Notes: generated by a model not told the origin, from the letters alone. A DNA stretch of 11,536 nt from Desulfurococcales archaeon (GCA_027037025.1 JALWBS010000041.1:1-11536), one strand, 5' to 3'; positions 1-6,646 are shown, counted from the first letter of the stretch. Numbers and translations: made by a program.

Positions 1-2
1 TG

Positions 3-149
3 TACGTGAAGAGCCACCTGAAGAACCTCGGTTTGGATCCGAGGCTCGTAGATACGTACATCGACAAGGTTATGACAGCACTCAGAAACGTAAACCTTAG
101 GTACTCACGGGAATGCCTAGATCGATCCCTACCCCTTACTCACCCCTAG
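3..149 (+). CDS. C-terminal end of an unrecognised protein (5' truncated by window edge)
   Basis: An open frame enters from the left edge in frame 3 and ends at TAG 147-149, giving about 48 residues that begin YVKSHLKNLG and end SLPLTHP. The other two plus-strand frames stop early (TGA at 7-9 in frame 1; a stop near position 100 in frame 2). The residues look like a helical C-terminal tail (LDPRLVDTYIDKVMTAL) and are normally composed. It ends one base before the stop codon of the oppositely oriented MJ1316-type gene, so the two genes meet tail to tail with no room for a separate terminator. I do not recognise the family; the part that would identify it lies outside the window. Confidence 0.6.
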   Translation, partial: YVKSHLKNLGLDPRLVDTYIDKVMTALRNVNLRYSRECLDRSLPLTHP

Positions 150-150
150 A

Positions 151-375
151 TCATCTGGAGAGCAGAACCTCCTCTCCACAGACAATTCTCCTAATCCGGT
201 GAAGCGGAATTACCGATCCTCCCTCCAGATATATGTATGAGGAGTCTACCCTCACTATATCCCGAGCCCTAATTACGCGCTCACTCATCGCCACTAACCT
301 ATCTTCTATCACAAGGTAACACTCATCGCGTCGGTCACTCCACATTATGTAGTTTACCAGGGATCTTATGGTCAT
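151..375 (-). CDS. MJ1316/UPF0248 (DUF504) family small protein, putative RNA-end recognition
   Basis: This 74-residue protein fits the archaeal UPF0248/DUF504 family in length and pattern: an N-terminal helix (SLVNYIMWSDRR), a strand (YLVIEDRL), then the signature GGSVIPLHRIRRI near residues 52-64. The family is annotated as an RNA cyclic-group end recognition domain, so RNA repair or end processing is the usual proposal; that is family knowledge and is not shown by this sequence. The ATG at 375 is preceded by GGGGAT six bases upstream. It lies 34 bp downstream of the Rossmann-fold gene on the same strand and is probably the last gene of the pyr transcript. A box C/D sRNA occupies that spacer (442-391), so the 5' leader of this gene is shared with the sRNA. 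Confidence 0.8.
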   Translation of the reverse strand: MTIRSLVNYIMWSDRRDECYLVIEDRLVAMSERVIRARDIVRVDSSYIYLEGGSVIPLHRIRRIVCGEEVLLSR

Positions 376-390
376 GGACAGATCCCCAGA

Positions 391-442
391 TCAGCTAAAG
401 GAATTCTCTTCATTTCGTATCCGCTTGGGGAGTACTCATCAC
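391..442 (-). ncRNA. Box C/D sRNA, predicted dual 2'-O-methylation guide for 16S rRNA
   Basis: Read on the minus strand: box C GTGATGA (442-436, perfect), a 12-nt guide GTACTCCCCAAG (435-424), D' CGGA (423-420, one mismatch to CTGA), a 6-nt linker, C' ATGAAGA (413-407, one mismatch), a 12-nt guide GAATTCCTTTAG (406-395), and box D CTGA (394-391, perfect). The 12-nt guides and total of 52 nt are typical of archaeal C/D sRNAs. From memory of crenarchaeal 16S rRNA, the first guide pairs with ten bases of CCUGGGGAGUAC (about E. coli 882-893). The second pairs with UAAAGGAAUU (912-921). The D+5 rule then predicts methylation at about G886 and A915. The element overlaps the stop codon (412-410) of the upstream Rossmann gene. 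An AGA/TCT pair could form a short terminal stem. Confidence 0.82.
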
Positions 443-1282
443 CTCTATACTAGGTGCACAACCAAACGTTAATAGGTTGTTAAGGAGTTTCACGAAGCCT
501 GCATCAGAGGAAACGAAGTTTTCGAACTCCGCTTCAGCACCGCTACTCTCTAAAGCTGTTGCATACAACGATGAATAGAACTGTTCGTAAGTGCACATCA
601 CGTGAAACTCTGCGATCTTATCAGAGGCCAAGAAGCCGCGGATACGCACATCCACCGGCGTGTTCAACCCAAGGTTTTCCTCGATGTATGAAGAGAGCAT
701 GTTGAGACCATTCTCTGTGGTAACAATGTCTCTACGTATTAGCGTCACCAACGCGTTCAGAACCTCTACTTTCTCATCCCGCACCTCGATAAGCAACTCC
801 CTCATATCCGTGTCTAGGCGAAGCACTGCACTATCGCAACCTACGTCGATCATGCTAACTCTTCCAGAGCCTAGCAGTGCATCGACGACAGTCGCATCAA
901 CTAATGGGATCGTGGCAATGACCTTGCGTGCCGATAACACGCTAAGCATCCTCTTAGCGATGCCCGTAACGAAGCCCACGATGTTAACACCCCTTAAACG
1001 CACCTCAATCACTTCACGAGATGATACAACGGTGCTCGGATCGAGGTGCTGAACAAGACCCTCGCTTAGCTCGAAGGTATCAATCGCAACGCCGAGAACA
1101 TGGCTAGGCAACGCATCGATGCTCGTAACTCCTCGAACATCACCTGCGCAGAACGATATGCATCTAGCCAACCTAGCTCTATCAACGTCTACCACCACCA
1201 GCTCTACGCATGGAAACTTTTGTAGCACTGCCTTAACTGCAGAAAGCCCTCGAGTTCCACAGCCAAGGACCGCGATCTTCAA
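410..1282 (-). CDS. Rossmann-fold NAD(P)-binding protein of unknown function in the pyr operon
   Basis: The 290-residue product opens with a dinucleotide-binding strand and glycine loop, MKIAVLGCGTRG (GxGxxG at residues 7-12). An acidic residue at the end of strand 2 (VVVDVDRARL, about residue 32) usually favours NAD over NADP. The rest resembles the broad saccharopine/homoserine/aspartate dehydrogenase-like superfamily in outline, but I see no catalytic motif that fixes a reaction. The start is TTG at 1282, supported by AGGTGAG six bases upstream and by the glycine loop lying right at the N-terminus. It begins 7 bp after the pyrD stop, so it is almost certainly co-transcribed. None of the known steps to orotate needs it; it may be a neighbouring redox function or a structural partner. 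Its last codons overlap the 442-391 sRNA. Confidence 0.75.
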   Translation of the reverse strand: MKIAVLGCGTRGLSAVKAVLQKFPCVELVVVDVDRARLARCISFCAGDVRGVTSIDALPSHVLGVAIDTFELSEGLVQHLDPSTVVSSREVIEVRLRGVNIVGFVTGIAKRMLSVLSARKVIATIPLVDATVVDALLGSGRVSMIDVGCDSAVLRLDTDMRELLIEVRDEKVEVLNALVTLIRRDIVTTENGLNMLSSYIEENLGLNTPVDVRIRGFLASDKIAEFHVMCTYEQFYSSLYATALESSGAEAEFENFVSSDAGFVKLLNNLLTFGCAPSIEVMSTPQADTK

Positions 1283-1288
1283 GCGTTC

Positions 1289-2209
1289 TCACCTACGGTG
1301 AGCCAATCCAACAGCTTCAGCAACGCTCCTCAACCCAAGTTCTTTGAGCCACCTCACCAACCCCCTCAAAACCCCTTGCACTACGAAGCGTGCACGACCT
1401 AGCGCGAGCGCTGATCCTATCTGCACAGCCTTAGCTCCTGCAAGTATTATCTCGGCAGCGTCTTCCCACGTCGTAATCCCTCCACAACCTATTATATCGG
1501 GTTGATACTCTTTGTAAACTTCGTAAACCACTCTAACAGCTATGGGGTGTATCGGGGGGCCTGAGAGCCCGCCAAAGATATTAGACAGAAGAGGTCTTGC
1601 ACTATGCACATCTATAGCCATCGCCCTGATGGTGTTTATCAACGTCAAAGCCTTTGCACCAGCCTCCAGAGCTTTGCCCGCCGATTCCACAACCCTATCA
1701 CTCAAACCGAGCTTGACTATCACCGGTATTGTCAGCACGCCAACGACATCCTTAACCACTCTAAACACCGTCGATGGATCGAACCCTATCTCGATGCCGT
1801 AACCGGGGGTGTGTGGACAACTGAGGTTAAGCTCTACAGCGTTTGCACCACACCTCTCAGCTTCCTCAGCTACATCAACGAAATCCTTCGATGAGGATCC
1901 CCCGATGCTGATTATCAACGGGATGCCGAGTTTCTTAGCTCGATTACACAGCTCCTTAACGCTCTTCTTTCCGCGGTTCGCTAAACCAACCGCATTTATG
2001 AACCCCCCGTTTCTAAGAGGCATGATTATTGGCGGAGCATTCCCTTCTCTTGGCTCAGGTGTAATAGTTTTTGATACGATCGCCGCTAGGCCCCACGAAG
2101 CCATGACATCTATGTGCTCGGGTTCAGATCCCAGGATCCCACTAGCGTTCATGATGGGGTGCGTAAGGATAAGCGAAGCGACATCGACTCTAAGGATTGG
2201 ACTGCTCAT
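1289..2209 (-). CDS. pyrD: Dihydroorotate dehydrogenase, catalytic subunit (class 1B)
   Basis: PyrD is the FMN enzyme that oxidises dihydroorotate to orotate. The 306-residue sequence shows the class 1 pattern: NASG (21-24), the lysine of SKTIT (47), the substrate loop INAVGLAN (71-78), NLSC with catalytic Cys131 rather than the Ser of membrane class 2 enzymes, VKLG with Lys166, INT (191-193), and the FMN phosphate loops FGGLSG (212-217) and GCGGI (241-245). With PyrK nearby it should be a class 1B enzyme that passes electrons through FAD and a 2Fe-2S cluster to NAD. The ATG at 2209 lies inside the pyrC 3' end (20-nt overlap), indicating translational coupling. Length is normal and all expected residues are present. 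Confidence 0.95.
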   Translation of the reverse strand: MSSPILRVDVASLILTHPIMNASGILGSEPEHIDVMASWGLAAIVSKTITPEPREGNAPPIIMPLRNGGFINAVGLANRGKKSVKELCNRAKKLGIPLIISIGGSSSKDFVDVAEEAERCGANAVELNLSCPHTPGYGIEIGFDPSTVFRVVKDVVGVLTIPVIVKLGLSDRVVESAGKALEAGAKALTLINTIRAMAIDVHSARPLLSNIFGGLSGPPIHPIAVRVVYEVYKEYQPDIIGCGGITTWEDAAEIILAGAKAVQIGSALALGRARFVVQGVLRGLVRWLKELGLRSVAEAVGLAHRR

Positions 2210-3461
2210 CTCTCTTCACGCTCAGAGCCCTAGATCCCTTCAATTCGTAGAACTCTCCCTCTAGGTACACGATCCTACCCCGGACTATCGTAGCTACAAC
2301 ATCTCCCTCGACTCTCAATCCTGCGTATGGGCTCACCTTACACTTGGAGTAGAACGTCGAGGGATCGACCACGAACTTACGCTTTAGGTTCACGATCGTA
2401 TAGCTAGCTACACAGCCCTCGCCAATGCATCCCCATCCTCTAACCCCCAGAGCTCTGGATGGACCTTCGTTCCATAGCCTAACGACGTCGTCTAGCAGCA
2501 GTATGCCGCGGTTAACGAGATTCAGCGTTAATTGCAAAGCTATGTCAGCCGACGCTATCCCCGAGGGACACTCTTCGAAATCAAGGCATTTTTCCTGAGG
2601 AGCGTGAGGTGCGTGATCCGTGGATAGAGCATCTAAATGCTTGACGTTTACCAACAAATCCTCGACTACGTTCTTAGGTCTCAGCGGTGGGTTGACCTTG
2701 GCTAAGCACCCGAGCTCACTCTCATCCTCACTGCTCAGGTAGAGGTAGTGAGGACAGGTATCAGTTGACGCTCCAATACTTTTCGCGAGCATCAACGTCG
2801 CGGAATTCGTCACGTGCGTAACGTGGACTCTCACGCCGCGTCCGATCCACTGCTTTACATAGCTCAACACAGCTACCTCCGCTTCTATAGGTCTGCATAC
2901 ATGCCTAGTACCTGCAGAACACCTCTCGCGTATGAGATCCGGGTGCTCTGCGTGAATCATCAATAGGGAGCTAGTTTCCCTCAGCACCTCTAGGTGCTCA
3001 TTCCTCAACTGCCTAAAATCTGTTGGATAGATCTTTAAACCTACAACGCCTTCGATCGATAGCATGCGTCGAAGCTCTTCAGCGCTACTAGGCAATCCCA
3101 CGAAAACGCCGTAGTCGACAACGCTCTTCTCAGCTAAAGCTCGCAGTTTCTCTCTCAACACGGTGACAGTCCTCACCTCGGGGCTAGTGTTCGGCATATC
3201 GACCACAGCCGTGATACCTCCGTGGGCAGCTGCCAGCGTTCCGCTACGCTCATCCTCCTTCCGTGAGAGGTTCAGTCCACGGAGATGGGTGTGCATGTCT
3301 ATGGCTCCTGGAAGAGCTATGCCGATACCCGTTAAGTCTAGATGGCTGTCGACATCGTGGATCCTTGTCAATCCCAATCGCCTCTCTCTCACGAGACCGT
3401 TCTCCACAACCAACGTGACCTCGATAATCCCTAGGTGGGGGTGCAGGAACCTTAGCCACAA
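2190..3461 (-). CDS. pyrC: Dihydroorotase
   Basis: PyrC cyclises N-carbamoyl-aspartate to dihydroorotate. The 423-residue protein has the amidohydrolase metal motif DMHTHLR (55-61; His57, His59), MPNT (89-92), a candidate carboxylated lysine in GLKIY (Lys143), metal-ligand candidates MIH (His170) and VHVTH (213-216), and STDHAPH (280-286, catalytic Asp282). This fits a dinuclear type I dihydroorotase. The start is uncertain. TTG at 3461 gives a complete first beta-strand pair like other archaeal dihydroorotases, but its AGGAG is only one base away. A later TTG at 3413 has GAGGT at good spacing but would remove the first strand. I keep 3461. It follows the pyrK stop by 4 bp and its 3' end overlaps pyrD by 20 nt. 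Confidence 0.93.
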   Translation of the reverse strand: MWLRFLHPHLGIIEVTLVVENGLVRERRLGLTRIHDVDSHLDLTGIGIALPGAIDMHTHLRGLNLSRKEDERSGTLAAAHGGITAVVDMPNTSPEVRTVTVLREKLRALAEKSVVDYGVFVGLPSSAEELRRMLSIEGVVGLKIYPTDFRQLRNEHLEVLRETSSLLMIHAEHPDLIRERCSAGTRHVCRPIEAEVAVLSYVKQWIGRGVRVHVTHVTNSATLMLAKSIGASTDTCPHYLYLSSEDESELGCLAKVNPPLRPKNVVEDLLVNVKHLDALSTDHAPHAPQEKCLDFEECPSGIASADIALQLTLNLVNRGILLLDDVVRLWNEGPSRALGVRGWGCIGEGCVASYTIVNLKRKFVVDPSTFYSKCKVSPYAGLRVEGDVVATIVRGRIVYLEGEFYELKGSRALSVKRDEQSNP

Positions 3462-3465
3462 GCTC

Positions 3466-4227
3466 CTACGAATTGGATAACTCGAGATGCCTCATCACCT
3501 CAGAGCAGCTGAACACAGGTCCGTCGATGCAAAGCAGCTTTGGAAGAGGTTTAACGATGCACGATCCGCACATCCCCATTCCGCACTTAACCATCGTCTC
3601 CAACGCCACGAGCTTCTCACACTTATCTCTAGGGAACTCTCTGCAGAATGCACGAAGCATAGCTCGAGGTCCGACTGCGACCACGTAATCGAATACACCA
3701 TCTCTAGCAATGCGCATAGCTAGGTCTAGTGCAGTACCTCGAAATCCCTGTGATCCATCTTCCGTAGCTACCTCTAGATCCACTCCATCTAACCATATCG
3801 AGCTTGGCGAGCATAGTTCGTCGGAGCTCTTAACGCCCCAAACTATCGTTAGCGTGCAACCTACTTCTCTACAGTACTTCGCAAGGAGGGGAGCTGGAGC
3901 TATCCCTACACCCCCCGCAACTAGGAGTATCTTCGTACCTGAAGGAGGTGCAAAACCCTTACCTAGGGGGATCTTCATCAGAACTCTATCTCCTCTCTTG
4001 ATGCTTGATAGAGCTCTAGTTCCCTCGCCTCGAATCTTGAAAATGAAGCCCACGATCTGCTTATCTAGCCACGCTATGGATAGAGGAATCTCGTCAACGC
4101 CCTTTACCCAGATCATGGCGAACTCAAACGGTAGCCCCCTTAACTTCTCTGCCACCGAGAACTCTGCTACCCACAATGTTTTCGACGCTTTTTCGATACG
4201 AAGAGCTTCAGCTTCCACTAACTTCAT
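3466..4227 (-). CDS. pyrK: Dihydroorotate dehydrogenase electron-transfer subunit (FAD, 2Fe-2S)
   Basis: PyrK carries electrons from PyrD to NAD in class 1B dihydroorotate dehydrogenase. The 253-residue protein has a ferredoxin-reductase layout: an N-terminal FAD barrel (about 1-95, with IPLSIAW at 47-53), a nucleotide-binding domain opening with LLVAGGVGIAPAPLL (101-115) and containing VGPRAML (185-191), and a C-terminal 2Fe-2S cluster. The cluster cysteines are 215, 220, 223 and 233 (CX4CX2CX9C), followed by the conserved DGPVF. The ATG at 4227 lies within the pyrI 3' end (20-nt overlap). Its place between pyrI and pyrC, with pyrD just beyond, supports the assignment over the related sulfhydrogenase or glutamate-synthase small subunits. 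Confidence 0.92.
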   Translation of the reverse strand: MKLVEAEALRIEKASKTLWVAEFSVAEKLRGLPFEFAMIWVKGVDEIPLSIAWLDKQIVGFIFKIRGEGTRALSSIKRGDRVLMKIPLGKGFAPPSGTKILLVAGGVGIAPAPLLAKYCREVGCTLTIVWGVKSSDELCSPSSIWLDGVDLEVATEDGSQGFRGTALDLAMRIARDGVFDYVVAVGPRAMLRAFCREFPRDKCEKLVALETMVKCGMGMCGSCIVKPLPKLLCIDGPVFSCSEVMRHLELSNS

Positions 4228-4696
4228 TTCCGAGGAGCCTCAGAACGTCGGTCTCGCTGACGAGGGTACCACAGTACTCGCATTGAAGCACTAGCGGCTG
4301 CTTGGATAGGCGCTTGAACCTAGCCGTTATGGGCTCACGCTCCTTGTTAGTTATGCACGTTGGGTTTGGACACCTAATCACCCCCTCTACAACGTTGGGG
4401 ACCTCGACTCTCCTCTTCTCAACCACTTCGAAATCCCTGATGATGTTTATGGTTGCTGTCGGCGCTATCAACGCTATGACGCTGACCTCCTCGGGCCTCA
4501 GTATTTTACCCTCTATCTTAACAATGTCTTTGTGACCGAGCTTCTTGCTCTCTACATTCATCAGCACCGCTATCCTAATACCTTCGCGACCTGTTATTCC
4601 CAGCACTTTCAGCACGTGAAGCGCTCGTCCTGCAGGTATGTGGTCTATAACAGTGCCACACCTTATCTTAGACACCGTGAGGGTAGGGCTAGCCAT
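4208..4696 (-). CDS. pyrI: Aspartate carbamoyltransferase regulatory subunit
   Basis: PyrI binds nucleotides and makes aspartate transcarbamoylase sensitive to CTP and ATP. I set the start at ATG 4696 (162 residues) because GAGGTGAT lies five bases upstream across the pyrB stop; a longer TTG frame from 4723 would run into pyrB and has no such site. The N-terminal allosteric domain keeps GTVIDHIPAG. Asp18, His19, Lys60 and Lys94 line up with E. coli Asp19, His20, Lys60 and Lys94, which contact the effector, so feedback control is probably intact. The zinc domain has Cys109, Cys114, Cys139 and Cys142 (CX4C...CX2C), the site that docks PyrB. It begins 10 bp after pyrB and overlaps pyrK by 20 nt. 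Confidence 0.95.
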   Translation of the reverse strand: MASPTLTVSKIRCGTVIDHIPAGRALHVLKVLGITGREGIRIAVLMNVESKKLGHKDIVKIEGKILRPEEVSVIALIAPTATINIIRDFEVVEKRRVEVPNVVEGVIRCPNPTCITNKEREPITARFKRLSKQPLVLQCEYCGTLVSETDVLRLLGNEVSGS

Positions 4697-4706
4697 ACCA
4701 ATCACC

Positions 4707-5666
4707 TCAGAGATCGGCACCAACCTTACCTAGCTCTGCGCCTAGGATTAGCGATAGCAACGCCATACGCACCGGTACACCATTAGCTGCCTGCTCGAAG
4801 TACGCAGCGTACTTCGAGTTATCAACGCGTTTATCGATTTCATCTACCTTGGGTAGAGGGTGTAGCACCTTTAGGTGCTCCTTACCCCTACTGAGTAGAT
4901 CAAGAGTTATCCTGTAAGAACCCTTCACCTTCTCGTACTCTAGGGGGTCCGGGAACCTCTCTCTTTGAATCCTTGTCACGTATATCACATCGACCTCCTC
5001 GATGACCTCGTCCAGAGCGTTAACCTCTTCAAAGGGAACGCCCTTCTTTCTCAAATACTCTACGACCTCGGGTCTAGCCCGTAGCAATGGTGGTGATACA
5101 AGGTATATCTTCCTAGGATTGAATAGCGTAAGACCGTAGATAAACGATGTTGCGGCACGACCATAGCGTAGATCCCCCACAACAGCGTACGTCAAGCCAT
5201 CTATCTTACCAAACATCTTTTTCACCGTGTACAGATCGAGCATTGCTTGCGTCGGATGATGTTGCTTACCATCACCTGCATTCACTACTGGATTCACCGC
5301 TATTTCGGAAGCGAACTTCGCTGCTCCTTCGAACTTGTGCCTAACGACTATCAGATCCGCATAGGCATCTAGCATCCGGATGGTATCAGCGAAACTCTCA
5401 CCCTTAGCAATGCTCGTCGCCTCCACCGAACTGAACCCTATGACGTCCGCACCCAATCTCTTGGCAGCGGTTTCGAAACTCATCCTAGTCCTAGTAGAGG
5501 GCTCGAAGAACGCTAATGCAATTACTTTACCCTTCAAGATCTCTATCTTGCTCCTCCTAAACCTCTCCATTACTTCAGCAACCTTAAAGAGGTACTCGAG
5601 ATCCTCACGCGAGAAATCAAGGATCGACACGACGTCTCGGCCTAGGAAGGGATTTGCTTTCTCCAT
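4707..5666 (-). CDS. pyrB: Aspartate carbamoyltransferase catalytic subunit
   Basis: PyrB joins carbamoyl phosphate and aspartate, the first committed step of pyrimidine synthesis. The 319-residue sequence has the carbamoyl-phosphate loop STRTR (57-61), the mobile 80s loop ending in Lys88, HHPTQ (136-140), the GDLRYGR segment with Arg170, TRIQ (Arg232, Gln234, the aspartate-binding pair) and HPLPKVDEI (269-277). The last motif has Lys273 where E. coli has Arg269, a conservative change. The ATG at 5666 lies about 30 bp downstream of a strong TATA box, with no clear ribosome binding site between, so this first gene of the operon is likely read from a leaderless or near-leaderless message. PyrI follows directly, indicating the dodecameric holoenzyme. 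Confidence 0.96.
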   Translation of the reverse strand: MEKANPFLGRDVVSILDFSREDLEYLFKVAEVMERFRRSKIEILKGKVIALAFFEPSTRTRMSFETAAKRLGADVIGFSSVEATSIAKGESFADTIRMLDAYADLIVVRHKFEGAAKFASEIAVNPVVNAGDGKQHHPTQAMLDLYTVKKMFGKIDGLTYAVVGDLRYGRAATSFIYGLTLFNPRKIYLVSPPLLRARPEVVEYLRKKGVPFEEVNALDEVIEEVDVIYVTRIQRERFPDPLEYEKVKGSYRITLDLLSRGKEHLKVLHPLPKVDEIDKRVDNSKYAAYFEQAANGVPVRMALLSLILGAELGKVGADL

Positions 5667-5695
5667 AAATGCCCGGAGCTCATGGAGAGCCGCGG

Positions 5696-5705
5696 TATAT
5701 AAATA
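5696..5705 (-). promoter_or_regulatory. TATA box of the pyr operon promoter
   Basis: The minus strand reads TATTTATATA from 5705 to 5696, close to the ideal archaeal TATA box. Its centre is 34 bp upstream of the pyrB ATG (5666), which puts transcription start about 5-10 nt before that ATG. It sits just 2 bp beyond the stop codon of the preceding gene (5708-5710), so the pyr operon has its own promoter despite the tight spacing. I see no obvious operator repeat around it. Confidence 0.82.
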
Positions 5706-5707
5706 CG

Positions 5708-6463
5708 CTAGAGCTGCTTAGCGATAATCGCAACCAGATCCCCCAACCCAACCATCTTGCCCCGCGATACGTATACGAGTTCTCCACTACATGGAGCTAC
5801 GATCTTCTCGTCCTCTATCATCCCTATCACGTCGCCTTCCATAACCTCCTCACCCACGCTCTTCTCAGGCATGAAGAATCCGAAGGTGGGGCTCCGTATA
5901 ATCGCTTTAGCTTCGAGAAGAACTCTTTTGCCGAATCCCCTAGTCACGATCTTCCTCAGCTCTTGCACCAACGACTCCAGCTCGGATCTGCTAAGTTCAT
6001 CCCCGCAACTGATCATAAAGACGCCCTTGGCTTGAGCATTGATGGACCTCAAAAACCTTGGCATGACGCTCGCTTCTGCAAGAACAACCCTCTCGTACAT
6101 ACCCTCAACCCTATCCACCATCAACATGTGCGGAATGGAGTCCCTAGCGCAACGTACGTAGATCACACATTCGTCGCTCTCGATACGCTCAACAACTCTA
6201 CGCACAATCCTCTCCCACGCACAACCTTCGGGATCGGGGACCACGCTCTCAAGCGCATACGTAGGTATCGCTGTACTAGGGACGAACAGCGCCTTTACGC
6301 GAACCTTCGTTGACGTCTTAAGCTCTTTACCTATCACCTGCATTACAAGATCAACACAGTAATCCGCGTACACAAAGGTTAGTGTCCGAGAACCTCTTCC
6401 GAACTCACGTTCGTAGAAGCAGCATTTCGAAACGCTTCCGACGCAAATCTTCTTCGCTATCAT
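5708..6463 (-). CDS. Divergent succinylglutamate desuccinylase/aspartoacylase-like protein with lipoyl-like C-terminal domain, probably non-catalytic
   Basis: This 251-residue protein ends in a compact beta domain (about 195-250: FGFFMPEKSVGEEVMEGDVIGMIEDEK, then APCSGELVYVSRGKMVGLGDLVAII) that matches the lipoyl-like tail of the AstE/AspA branch of the M14 family. The IIRSPTFGFFMP run-in fits that family too. The N-terminal part (1-190) has the right length for a shortened M14 core, but the zinc motifs are not visible: there is no HxxE near the start and no DLH in the middle (VIYVRC stands there). It may be a pseudoenzyme or a metabolite-binding protein. The lipoyl-like domain lacks a convincing exposed DK-type modification site. 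The ATG overlaps the stop of the 43-residue gene upstream. No signal peptide is seen. Confidence 0.55.
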   Translation of the reverse strand: MIAKKICVGSVSKCCFYEREFGRGSRTLTFVYADYCVDLVMQVIGKELKTSTKVRVKALFVPSTAIPTYALESVVPDPEGCAWERIVRRVVERIESDECVIYVRCARDSIPHMLMVDRVEGMYERVVLAEASVMPRFLRSINAQAKGVFMISCGDELSRSELESLVQELRKIVTRGFGKRVLLEAKAIIRSPTFGFFMPEKSVGEEVMEGDVIGMIEDEKIVAPCSGELVYVSRGKMVGLGDLVAIIAKQL

Positions 6464-6591
6464 CGTTGCTCACGCACTACGAATTCCTTAACGCACTCCT
6501 CGACACAGTGATGAAACGCGTCTCCATAGTACCCTTCCGAAGCGCATCTCTCCCTGCAGACTCTTACAGCGTGGTATCGTTCGTAGCTCAA
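6460..6591 (-). CDS. 43-residue twin-CX3C miniprotein
   Basis: A short frame on the minus strand encodes 43 residues (TTG start, MSYERYHAVRVCRERCASEG to REQR). It contains CRERC, 12 residues, then CVEEC: a CX3C-X12-CX3C pattern on two predicted helices joined by a GYYGD turn. Such a hairpin could be held by two disulfides or bind a metal. Two things support translation: GTGAT lies three bases before the TTG, the same spacing used by the 10393 gene in this window, and its TGA stop overlaps the next gene's ATG (ATGA at 6463-6460), a classic coupling arrangement. The family is not recognised; a structural partner or co-factor role for the downstream aspartoacylase-like protein is only an inference from the coupling. 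Confidence 0.68.
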   Translation of the reverse strand: MSYERYHAVRVCRERCASEGYYGDAFHHCVEECVKEFVVREQR

Positions 6592-6625
6592 CGTATCACA
6601 CTCTAAACGATTTAACGAATGCAAC

Positions 6626-6635
6626 AGTAATATCT
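6626..6635 (-). promoter_or_regulatory. Putative TATA box for the 43-residue gene and downstream gene
   Basis: The minus strand reads AGATATTACT from 6635 to 6626. A start site about 26 bp downstream would give a leader of roughly 13 nt that contains the GTGAT site before the TTG at 6591. The match to the TATA consensus is moderate. An alternative, GTTAAAT (6616-6610), is also AT-rich but would start transcription inside the gene. Confidence 0.4.
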
Positions 6636-6646
6636 CTAAGGGGCCA

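Noticed and set aside
660..2264. Several plus-strand frames opposite pyrD and the Rossmann gene
   Set aside because: They are antisense to well-supported genes, are Ser/Thr-rich in the way shadow frames are, and have no promoter or ribosome binding site.
3444..3498. Perfect box C (GTGATGA) on the minus strand at 3498-3492
   Set aside because: No D', C' or D boxes follow at the expected distances; it lies in the pyrK coding end (EVMRHLE) and is explained by it.
4708..4723. Longer PyrI starting at TTG 4723
   Set aside because: GAGGTGAT sits at proper distance from ATG 4696, and the family N-terminus begins near that Met; the longer start would overlap pyrB without a ribosome binding site.
6508..6560. 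Perfect box C (GTGATGA) on the plus strand at 6508-6514
   Set aside because: Positions for D' and D read TAGT and GCAG, not CTGA, and C' is poor. It is antisense to the 43-residue gene.
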